Part shown: piece by piece, positions 1-5,180 of the stretch | How the letters are laid out: the number at the start of each line of letters is the position of its first letter | Numbering within the stretch: position 1 is the first letter of the stretch | Assembly (NCBI GenBank): GCA_002049885.1 | Contig: MVCS01000134.1 | Location: 1 to 5,180 of the forward strand | DNA length: 5,180 nucleotides | Origin: Planctomycetales bacterium 4484_123 | GTDB lineage: Bacteria > Planctomycetota > Phycisphaerae > SM23-33 | Direction: 5' to 3' | Made by a program: the position numbers and the translations under genes | Notes under the pieces: generated by a model | The model's input: only the letters and a program-made list of their open reading frames with translations | Database searches by the model: none | What the model was told of the DNA's origin: nothing

Positions 1-1
1 C

Positions 2-2587
2 GCCCCCGCTATCAACAAGATAACCCTTACCGACCGCCAGGGCCGGACCGTCCTGCCCGTCAAAGAGGACTTCATGACCCTGCGCCGCAACGAGACCCTT
101 GAAATCGTTCCCGGCGACAAGATAACCATCACCTACGAGGACCCGGCGGTGCTGACGGCGGGCAAGGAGGTCCAGGAAACCGCCCTGAGGGCGACCTACG
201 GCAACGCCACCATCAGCGCCTGCTTCGTGGAGTACACCATGACCGGCTCCGGCGAGCGCCGGGCCCGCTACATCCCCATGCGCCGCTTCGGGCCGGCGGA
301 CAAGATACAGGTGTTCATCTCCGACCCCGACATGGACGTATCCGACAAGCTCGACACCGTGCGCTTCACCGCCCGCAGCTCCGAGGGCAGGCAGGTCGAG
401 CTGACCGCCCTGGAGACCGAGAAGCACTCCGGCGTGTTCATCGGGGCGGTCTTCCCCGTCGCCGGCAGGCCCCAGCGCAAGAGCGAGCTGACCGTCAGGC
501 CCGGCGACGACGTCATTCTCACCTACCTCGACAAGGAGAACACCGACCCGGGCATCCCCTGGCGGCGCAGTTGCGTCATCGAGCAGGTGTACTTCAAGAA
601 GCCCCAACTGTGGGTGTACAACGTCACCTCCGAGCCGCTGGAGCAGGCCCCCAAGGCGCCGGCCGGCAAGGCCCCCCAGGCCCTGGCCGACGAGGACATC
701 GAGATCGTCCCGCCCTCGCGCCGGCTGGTCGTCACCAGGCCCCCTCAGCCGGAGCCCGCCGGCCCCGTTGCCGCCATCATCGGCGCCCCGCTGGTGATGG
801 AACTCATCTTCCCCACCATCGCCAAGTCGCCCGAGAGCACCGCCGTCATCTACGTGCAGACCTCCTCCGGGCGCAAGGCGTTCGGCAAGCCCCTGGGGCC
901 GGACGAGTTCGACATCAACGTCCCCGGCACCATCAAGGTGGAGGCCCGGCCGGGCGACCTCGGCCGGATCGACCCGCCGCCGGGTTACCTTGACGTCATC
1001 ATCCAGAACAAGCGCGCGGAACTGCTCCGCGGCGGCGACAGCTTCAGCGCTCTGGACGACGGGCGCTTCTCCTTCACCGTGCCCATGGAACTGGCCAAAC
1101 TGCCCGATAGGTCCCTGGCCACCGGCGAGCTGGAGGAGGAGCCCGGCCGGCGGGAGCGGCCCAAGCTGGCCATCAAAGGCGACGACGAGGTCTTCATCGG
1201 CTTCAAGTACACCGACAGCGGCGGGCAGGCCCGCTGGATCGTCCGCCGGGTCCGCCTGGATGCCGACGCCTTCTTCCACGTCGCCGACCGGCGCTACCGC
1301 AAGACCATCACCGCCCTGTACGTCGGCCAGAAGGCCTACTTCCGCGTCATCGACCCTCGCCGCGACACCTCCGATCACCCCGACCGCCTGGAGATCGAGC
1401 TTTCCAGTGCCTCCGGCGCCACCCGGAGGCTCAAGCTGACCGAGACCTTCAGCCACTCCGGCGTCTTCAAGGGGCTGGTGAAGTTCACCTATGCCGGCGT
1501 CAAGGCCGCCGGCGAGCCCGACGCCATGCCGGTCAAGTACGGCGACGTGGTCACCGCCGCGTACACGCCCACCGGCAAGGGCAAGCCCATTGGCCGCCGG
1601 TTGGAGATCTTCAAGGGCAGCGACGGCCTGGTGCTGCCGTTCACCAAGCGCTTCAAGGACACCCAGATGGCCATGCGCACCCAGTTCATGATCGCGGAGG
1701 CCTACCTGGAGCTGGCCAAGCGCCATCGCGAGCTGGGCGAGGACAGCGCCGCCCGCCGGGAGATCGCCCAGGGCAAGAAGCTGCTGGAGGAGGCCCTGCG
1801 CGACTTCCCCCAGACCGAGGCCCGCGCCCAGACCGAGTACCTCCTGGCCGAACTGGCCCTGGAGTTCGCCAACGACGCCAAGAACCCCAAGCTCAAGCGC
1901 AAGTTCCAGGACGAGGCCATCAACCGCTTCACCAACATCGTCGCCACCTACCCCGACAGCGAGTACGCCCCCAAGGCCCAGTACAAGAAGGCCCTGACGC
2001 TGGAGAAGATGGGCAAGTTCGACGAGGCCTGCGAGGAGTACGTCAAGCTCTCCTACCGCTACCCGGACAACGAGCTGGTGGCCGAGACCATCGCCCGCCT
2101 GGGACAGTACTTCATGCTCAAGGGCAAGGCCTTCCGCGAGCAGGCCAAGAAGGAACCCGACGAGGTCAAGCGCGAGGCCATCAACGTCAAGTCGCGGAAG
2201 ATGTTCAAGACCGCCGGCGAGGTCCTCGCCCGCCTGGGGCAGCGCTTCCCCCAGCACCACCTGGCCGCCAAGACGGCCGTGCTCTCGGCCCAGTGCTACA
2301 TGTACGCCGAGGAGTTCGTCTCGGCCATCCGCACCTTCGAGAAGGTAATCAACACGCCCAACCAGGACCCGGCCCTCATCGCCGAGTCCATGTACTGGTG
2401 CGGCGATTCGTACCTGAAACTGCCCGATGACCAGCGCCGCCGACTGGACCGCACCGGCCAACTTGACCCGGCCCGAAAGGCCTATCAACTGTTCAAGCGC
2501 CTGGACTGGGACTATCCCACCACCAAGTGGGCACGCTACGCCCGCGGCCGGCTGGCCACCGACGAGCGCTTCGAAGAGATGGACTGA
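2..2587 (+). CDS. Beta-module plus TPR repeat protein, 5'-truncated by the window
   Basis: The frame is open from base 2 without a stop, so the true start lies upstream. 861 residues are visible (numbered here from base 2). The N-terminal half carries beta-rich modules. Residues 101-151 and 444-494 align without gaps and share D-P, S-D, L..(T)..E-T and H-S-G-V-F-x-G positions. A weaker third copy lies at about 310-362. Each clear copy is followed by a strand of the form G-D-x-V-x-x-x-Y, and a similar strand also occurs near residues 35-45. A Pro/Ala-rich linker covers about 210-258. From about residue 555 to the end the protein is alpha-helical with some five or six TPR-like units, spaced by 'YP' or 'FP' turns as in CpoB/BamD-type TPRs. 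A signal peptide would lie outside the window. The beta modules suggest an extracytoplasmic scaffold and the TPRs suggest protein binding, perhaps to the ExbB/ExbD complex encoded downstream. That functional link is inference. The exact product is not recognised. Confidence 0.88.
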   Translation, partial: APAINKITLTDRQGRTVLPVKEDFMTLRRNETLEIVPGDKITITYEDPAVLTAGKEVQETALRATYGNATISACFVEYTMTGSGERRARYIPMRRFGPADKIQVFISDPDMDVSDKLDTVRFTARSSEGRQVELTALETEKHSGVFIGAVFPVAGRPQRKSELTVRPGDDVILTYLDKENTDPGIPWRRSCVIEQVYFKKPQLWVYNVTSEPLEQAPKAPAGKAPQALADEDIEIVPPSRRLVVTRPPQPEPAGPVAAIIGAPLVMELIFPTIAKSPESTAVIYVQTSSGRKAFGKPLGPDEFDINVPGTIKVEARPGDLGRIDPPPGYLDVIIQNKRAELLRGGDSFSALDDGRFSFTVPMELAKLPDRSLATGELEEEPGRRERPKLAIKGDDEVFIGFKYTDSGGQARWIVRRVRLDADAFFHVADRRYRKTITALYVGQKAYFRVIDPRRDTSDHPDRLEIELSSASGATRRLKLTETFSHSGVFKGLVKFTYAGVKAAGEPDAMPVKYGDVVTAAYTPTGKGKPIGRRLEIFKGSDGLVLPFTKRFKDTQMAMRTQFMIAEAYLELAKRHRELGEDSAARREIAQGKKLLEEALRDFPQTEARAQTEYLLAELALEFANDAKNPKLKRKFQDEAINRFTNIVATYPDSEYAPKAQYKKALTLEKMGKFDEACEEYVKLSYRYPDNELVAETIARLGQYFMLKGKAFREQAKKEPDEVKREAINVKSRKMFKTAGEVLARLGQRFPQHHLAAKTAVLSAQCYMYAEEFVSAIRTFEKVINTPNQDPALIAESMYWCGDSYLKLPDDQRRRLDRTGQLDPARKAYQLFKRLDWDYPTTKWARYARGRLATDERFEEMD

Positions 2588-2649
2588 CCCGCCGGCCCGG
2601 CAAGAGGAAAGGACCCGGCCCCGCCCGGGCGCCGGCCGGCGCGGCGGCC

Positions 2650-2655
2650 AAGGAG
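2650..2655 (+). promoter_or_regulatory. Candidate ribosome binding site AAGGAG for the 2677 gene
   Basis: AAGGAG is the only strong Shine-Dalgarno match between the stop at 2587 and the next gene. It lies 3 bases before an in-frame GTG (2659), 12 before an in-frame GTG (2668) and 21 before the ATG at 2677. By spacing alone the GTG at 2668 fits best, so the real protein may have three more residues than annotated. Confidence 0.4.
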
Positions 2656-2676
2656 ATCGTGCACACCGTGGCAGGG

Positions 2677-3156
2677 ATGACGAGCCAACGACTCCCGCCC
2701 CCCCGGCTCCAGCCGTTGGGGCGGGGCTCCGAGGCCTTCGGCCGGCTGCCTCCGCGCTGTCGAGCGCTGGCCGAGAGGCTTCTGGGCGAGGCGGAGGTTT
2801 TCCTGCTCGTCCGGACCGCCACCAAGGTGGACGTGGGCAGTTGGTTCGGCCCCAGCCGGGTCTGCGCCTGCGCCCTGGCCGACGAACTGCTGCTGTTCGC
2901 CGCCGACAACAGCCCGCTGACGGCGTTGCTGGGTTGGCTCGGGCGCGGCGAGGGGACCGGCCGGCTGGGAAGGTTCTACGCCGAGCGCATCGCCATGCGC
3001 GACCTGCGGGACAGCACATATAATCACGTCACCGGCGAGCTGCTGTTGGCGCCCGCCACGGCGGCGCGGGTGAGGAAACTGCGAATGGCTCCGCTGGAGG
3101 GCTACCAGCTGTTGGCCCAGATCCACCGCGGCCACGAGGAGAGGCGAGATGCTTGA
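2677..3156 (+). CDS. Conserved-looking small protein of unknown function, possibly PH-like
   Basis: The protein is 159 residues from the ATG at 2677; GTG 2668 or 2659 are alternative in-frame starts. The frame extends back to 2527 inside the previous gene, but the residues encoded before 2659 are Arg/Gly/Pro/Ala-rich and look non-coding. There is no signal peptide or membrane segment, so it is probably cytoplasmic. From residue 40 on, alternating hydrophobic strands appear (41-47, 61-75, 101-109, 119-126), followed by a C-terminal helix with the pattern K-L-R-M-x-P-L-E-G-Y-Q-L-L (134-146). This order of strands, with an aromatic-rich 'A-L-A-D-E-L-L-L-F-A' strand and a closing helix, resembles bacterial PH-like or GRAM-like domains. 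That is a fold guess, not an identification. Its last 8 bases overlap the start of the ExbB-type gene, which argues for coupled translation and a shared function. The product name remains hypothetical protein. Confidence 0.72.
   Translation: MTSQRLPPPRLQPLGRGSEAFGRLPPRCRALAERLLGEAEVFLLVRTATKVDVGSWFGPSRVCACALADELLLFAADNSPLTALLGWLGRGEGTGRLGRFYAERIAMRDLRDSTYNHVTGELLLAPATAARVRKLRMAPLEGYQLLAQIHRGHEERRDA
3137..3141 (+). promoter_or_regulatory. Ribosome binding site AGGAG for the ExbB-type gene
   Basis: AGGAG ends 7 bases before the ATG at 3149 and lies inside the coding region of the preceding gene. It fixes the start at 3149 rather than at the ATGs near 3178, and so confirms the 8-base overlap between the two genes. 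Confidence 0.75.
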
Positions 3157-3802
3157 GACGCTCATCAAGGGCAGCTACATGATGATCCCCCTGATGATCT
3201 GTAGCGTCCTTGCCCTGGCGGTGCTGCTGGATAGGGCCTGGGCCTTCTACCAGTACCGAAAGATTGACAACCGCGCCCTGCGGGCCAGGGTGCTGGAGCT
3301 GCTCTCGGCGGACAAGGTCGATGAGGCCGCCCGCCTGTGTGCCAATACCCCCGGGCCGGTCTCGGCCGTGCTGCTGGCTGGGCTGCAGTCGCTGGCCAAG
3401 CACCGCCACCTCGCCGACAGCGTCCAGTCGCTCACCGCGGTCATGGAAAAGGCCATGGACGACTACTCCCAGCACGCCCTCAGCGCGGTGGGCAAGCGCC
3501 TCAACGTGCTGTCCACCGTGGGCAGCGCAGCCCCCCTGCTGGGCATGACCGGAACCGTCACCGGCATGATCCGGGCGTTCACCAAGATGGTGGAGGCCGG
3601 CGTCGATGCCAAGGCCGTCGCCGGCGGCATCTCCGAGGCCCTCATCACCACCGCCGCCGGCCTGATCATCGCCCTCTTCGCCGTCATCCCGTTCAACATC
3701 TTCACCTCCATCTCCGACCGCATCGAGCTGGAGATCGAAGAGGCCGGCTCGGAGCTGCTGGACTTCGTCGCCACCCGCATCGGACACGACAGGCCTGCCT
3801 AG
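3149..3802 (+). CDS. exbB: ExbB/TolQ/MotA-family proton channel subunit
   Basis: This 217-residue protein has the three-helix layout of ExbB/TolQ: TM1 about 10-31, a cytoplasmic domain about 35-115, TM2 about 118-142 and TM3 about 158-185. TM2 contains A-P-L-L-G-M-T-G-T-V-T-G-M, the family signature. TM3 contains I-S-E-A-L-I-T-T-A-A-G-L. By alignment from memory with E. coli ExbB, Thr136 corresponds to T148, Glu163 to E176 and Thr168 to T181, the polar residues lining the proton path. All are present, so the channel looks functional. In the known family a pentamer of this subunit surrounds an ExbD dimer in the inner membrane and uses the proton motive force to move a periplasmic partner. Length is normal for an ExbB. 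Whether it belongs to the ExbB, TolQ or Agl-type branch cannot be decided from the sequence alone. It overlaps the upstream gene by 8 bases and is separated from its ExbD partners by a 215-base spacer. Confidence 0.94.
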   Translation: MLETLIKGSYMMIPLMICSVLALAVLLDRAWAFYQYRKIDNRALRARVLELLSADKVDEAARLCANTPGPVSAVLLAGLQSLAKHRHLADSVQSLTAVMEKAMDDYSQHALSAVGKRLNVLSTVGSAAPLLGMTGTVTGMIRAFTKMVEAGVDAKAVAGGISEALITTAAGLIIALFAVIPFNIFTSISDRIELEIEEAGSELLDFVATRIGHDRPA

Positions 3803-4017
3803 AGATGGCCGGCAGAACGCTCCAAGAGACGAGCCGCACAATGCCCGCCACCCGCCGCGGCGGGGGCACGGCATTTGGCACTCGGCACCGGGCCCGAAGG
3901 CACCGCCGACGGGCCCGGCCGGGGACGGTACTGCCGCTCTGGGCGGACCGGAGGCCGGAACTCCGCGGGACCTCTGCGGGTCCTGCTTGCCCGTGAGAGC
4001 CTGAGGGACCTCGAGCC
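3803..4017 (+). other. Structured 215-base intergenic spacer within the operon
   Basis: This is the only long gap in an otherwise tightly packed gene row. It holds three candidate stem-loops: TGCCC/GGGCA enclosing a palindromic CCGCCGCGGCGG core (3842-3868); a 9-base perfect inverted repeat CCGGGCCCG/CGGGCCCGG with a 13-base loop (3888-3918); and an 8-pair stem GCGGGACC/GGTCCTGC with a 6-base loop (3965-3986). None is followed by a T-run, so no classical intrinsic terminator is supported. GGCACCG occurs twice (3884-3890 and 3899-3905) and GGGACCTC twice (3967-3974 and 4005-4012). No convincing promoter was found. The high GC makes chance pairing likely, so the structures are candidates only. 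Confidence 0.45.
4003..4008 (+). promoter_or_regulatory. Ribosome binding site GAGGGA for the first ExbD gene
   Basis: GAGGGA lies 9 bases before the ATG at 4018 and supports that start. Part of it (4005-4008) falls in the second copy of GGGACCTC and could pair with GGTCC at 3979-3983, which might mask the site. The masking is inference. Confidence 0.6.
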
Positions 4018-4434
4018 ATGGCGATAGGCAGAAGGAAAGACGGCAGCAGGCGCGAGCCGGAGATCCCCACCGCCTCCTTTGCCGACATCGCCTTCCTGCT
4101 GATCGTCTTTTTCGTCCTGGCCACCACGCTGGCGGTGACGAAGGGCTTCGTGGCGGAGATACCCCAGGGCGAAAAGACCCAGGACAAGCAGGAAAAGACC
4201 ACCACCGTCACCCTGGCCGACGGGCGGATCACGCTCAACGATGCCGAGGTCAGCCTCCGCGAGCTGCGCCGCCGGCTGGGCCAGATGGAGCTGGGCAAGC
4301 TCCCGCCCGCCCAGCGCATCGTGCTGCTGGAGCCGCTGGGCAAGGACAAGTGGCAGGGGTTCTTCGAGGTCTGGTCGGCCATCGCCGATGCCGGCGGGGA
4401 GGTCGTCATCGTGCTGGCCGAAGAGGAAGACTGA
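4018..4434 (+). CDS. exbD: ExbD/TolR-family transport protein, first copy
   Basis: The protein has 138 residues, the usual ExbD size. A short basic cytoplasmic tail (1-14) leads into I-P-T-A-S-F-A-D-I-A-F-L-L. The single transmembrane helix covers about 22-41 and contains Asp23, the equivalent of the essential proton-carrying Asp25 of E. coli ExbD. A charged linker (about 45-62) is followed by a periplasmic alpha/beta domain with strand T-T-V-T-L-A-D-G-R-I-T-L-N (62-74), a helix at 79-92, and a closing helix-strand pair at 115-134. This is the standard fold of the family. In the complex it would sit in the pore of the ExbB-type pentamer and couple proton flow to movement. The stop overlaps the start of the second ExbD gene by one base. 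Assignment to ExbD rather than TolR is by general similarity and cannot be settled here. Confidence 0.94.
   Translation: MAIGRRKDGSRREPEIPTASFADIAFLLIVFFVLATTLAVTKGFVAEIPQGEKTQDKQEKTTTVTLADGRITLNDAEVSLRELRRRLGQMELGKLPPAQRIVLLEPLGKDKWQGFFEVWSAIADAGGEVVIVLAEEED
4423..4427 (+). promoter_or_regulatory. Ribosome binding site GAGGA for the second ExbD gene
   Basis: GAGGA, within an A/G-rich run, ends 6 bases before the ATG at 4434. It decides for the start at 4434, in the TGATG overlap, over the longer in-frame ATG at 4350 deep inside the previous gene. Confidence 0.65.
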
Positions 4435-4862
4435 TGAAGCACCACCGCCGTCGAAGAACCCGCTTCATCATCCCCGTGGTCAGCATGGGCGATATCGCCT
4501 TCCTGCTGATCATCTTCTTCATGATGTGCAGCCACTTCGCCAAGGAGCGGAAGATTACCCCGGCCGAGTCGGACTACATCGACGAGCTGAAGCGTCCCCG
4601 GCCGCCGACGATCGTGGTGGTCGAGGCCGACGGCACCATCTACTTCCAAGGCGCGCCGACCAGCGGTGCCGACGAGGTCGAATCGCTGGTCTCGCAGATC
4701 ATCGCCGACGATGCGCCCCCCGACCGCCGCCGGGTGCAGTTGAGCGTGGATGCCTCGGTGGGACCAGAGGTGTACAAGCCGCTGCTGGAGGCCCTGGGCC
4801 GGGCCGGCGCCACCATCGAGTTCGTCGGCCAGCCCCGCGGCGCCGGCGGGGGAGGGCCGTAG
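4434..4862 (+). CDS. exbD: ExbD/TolR-family transport protein, second copy
   Basis: This 142-residue protein starts at the ATG of a TGATG junction, so translation is probably coupled to the first ExbD. The N-terminus is strongly basic (K-H-H-R-R-R-R), fitting a cytoplasmic tail. It runs into I-P-V-V-S-M-G-D-I-A-F-L-L-I-I-F-F with one membrane helix at about 17-34. Asp20 is the expected essential acidic residue and is intact. A periplasmic domain follows, with strand T-I-V-V-V-E-A-D-G-T-I-Y-F (59-71), a helix at 78-92, strand 101-106, helix 110-124 and strand 127-131, then a Gly-rich tail. It is clearly related to the first copy in the membrane helix but diverged elsewhere, including the segment after the membrane helix (about 35-57), which carries several acidic residues and reads unlike the first copy. 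The pair may form a heterodimer in one channel or serve alternative complexes. Which of these holds is not visible. Confidence 0.93.
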   Translation: MKHHRRRRTRFIIPVVSMGDIAFLLIIFFMMCSHFAKERKITPAESDYIDELKRPRPPTIVVVEADGTIYFQGAPTSGADEVESLVSQIIADDAPPDRRRVQLSVDASVGPEVYKPLLEALGRAGATIEFVGQPRGAGGGGP

Positions 4863-4884
4863 CGCCCGACCCGCCGCCAAAGGC

Positions 4885-4889
4885 AAGGA
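4885..4889 (+). promoter_or_regulatory. Ribosome binding site AAGGA for the last gene
   Basis: AAGGA ends 7 bases before the ATG at 4897, an ideal spacing, and supports that start only 34 bases after the previous stop. Confidence 0.65.
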
Positions 4890-4896
4890 ACCGGAG

Positions 4897-5180
4897 ATGT
4901 CCGAGAAGGAAGACGACCTCCAACGGCTCTCGCCCGACGGGCTGATGACCATGTTCTCCAGGTCGCACATCGCCCTGTGCCTGGTGATCGCCATCGGCCT
5001 GCACGTGGCCGTCATCGCCTCAACCTCCATGCCCTACATCCGTGACAGGTGGATCGACCCCGAGGGCGCCCGGTTGAGGCAGATCGCCCGCCAGCGCGAG
5101 CTGGACAAGCGCCGTGCCGCCCAGCGGGCCGCCCGCCGGCGGGCGGCGACTCGGGCCTCGGCCACCCGGCCTGCGACCAC
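4897..5180 (+). CDS. TonB/TolA-like energy transducer, N-terminal part (3'-truncated)
   Basis: The frame is open from the ATG at 4897 to the window end, giving 94 complete codons and no stop. A 23-residue cytoplasmic tail precedes a single membrane helix at about 24-43 with A-I-G-L-H-V-A-V-I-A. His36 is placed like the functional transmembrane histidine of TonB (H20) and TolA (H22), which contacts the ExbB/TolQ channel. The serine four residues before it in those proteins is Ala32 here. After the helix, residues 49-94 are Ala/Arg-rich (15 Lys/Arg against 5 Asp/Glu) and probably helical, at first sight like the long helical region of TolA. Its position directly after exbB-exbD-exbD is the usual place for a TonB/TolA partner. 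The C-terminal domain that would settle the family lies outside the window, so the assignment rests on topology, the histidine and context. Confidence 0.62.
   Translation, partial: MSEKEDDLQRLSPDGLMTMFSRSHIALCLVIAIGLHVAVIASTSMPYIRDRWIDPEGARLRQIARQRELDKRRAAQRAARRRAATRASATRPAT

Noticed and set aside
74..2587. ATG at 74 with GAGGA four bases upstream as the start of the TPR gene
   Set aside because: The same frame is open back to base 2 and encodes plausible beta-strand sequence continuous with the module, so the ATG is most likely internal and the gene begins before the window.
2629..2642. Perfect 14-base palindrome GCGCCGGCCGGCGC between the first two genes
   Set aside because: It consists only of G and C in a very GC-rich gap, has no T-run after it and no second copy nearby, so chance is a sufficient explanation.
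2527..2676. Longer start at 2527 for the small unknown gene
   Set aside because: It would overlap the TPR gene by 61 bases and add Arg/Gly/Pro/Ala-rich residues with no pattern; the ribosome binding site at 2650-2655 favours a start at 2659-2677.
3029..3874. 281-codon open frame on the - strand opposite the ExbB-type gene
   Set aside because: Its Gly/Asp/His/Gln-rich composition is the usual mirror of a high-GC coding strand, and the + strand carries the clear ExbB signature throughout.
3875..3880. TTGGCA as a -35 promoter box in the spacer
   Set aside because: No acceptable -10 element lies 16-18 bases downstream; the sequence there is GC-rich.
3805..3996. 63-codon + strand frame starting just after the ExbB-type stop
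   Set aside because: There is no ribosome binding site, the product is very Arg-rich without pattern, and the frame merely continues a shadow frame of the upstream gene.
4350..4433. Upstream in-frame ATG at 4350 for the second ExbD
   Set aside because: It would add 28 Arg/Gly-rich residues inside the first ExbD gene; the GAGGA site and TGATG junction fit 4434, and the 142-residue product has normal ExbD length.
3702..5030. 442-codon open frame on the - strand opposite both ExbD genes
   Set aside because: It spans several real + strand genes and the spacer, shows Ser/Arg/Ala/Gly-rich shadow composition and no recognisable domain.

Overview
The window is a GC-rich bacterial segment (G or C in most third codon positions) with every convincing gene on the + strand. 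It looks like part of one operon for an inner-membrane, proton-driven energy-transducing complex of the ExbB/ExbD (TolQ/TolR) type. No rRNA, tRNA, CRISPR array, insertion sequence or phage gene was seen. The organism is probably Gram-negative. The high GC, the TPR protein with modular beta domains and the one-ExbB/two-ExbD gene order remind me of Planctomycetes (Phycisphaerae-like) or other environmental lineages. That placement is an impression from gene content, not a demonstrated fact.

Layout: (1) 2-2587, a large extracytoplasmic-type protein whose start lies before the window. It has repeated beta-rich modules with an 'S-G-V-F-x-G' signature, a Pro-rich linker and a long C-terminal TPR (CpoB/BamD-like) region. 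(2) 2677-3156, a small conserved-looking protein of unknown function, with a possible PH-like beta fold, whose end overlaps the next gene by 8 bases. (3) 3149-3802, an ExbB/TolQ/MotA-family proton-channel subunit. (4) 3803-4017, a 215-base non-coding spacer rich in inverted repeats. (5) 4018-4434 and (6) 4434-4862, two different ExbD/TolR proteins whose genes overlap by one base (TGATG). (7) 4897 to the window end, the N-terminal part of a single-pass membrane protein with a TonB/TolA-like transmembrane histidine followed by an Ala/Arg-rich stretch. It is cut off by the window edge.

How they may work together (inference): ExbB and the two ExbD proteins would form a proton-driven stator. The last protein would be the transducer reaching through the periplasm. 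The TPR/beta-module protein could be the periplasmic or envelope partner, much as CpoB accompanies Tol-Pal in Proteobacteria. The small protein at 2677-3156 is translationally coupled to the channel gene and may be a cytoplasmic accessory. No TonB-dependent receptor, TolB or Pal is visible, so what the system energises cannot be read from this window.
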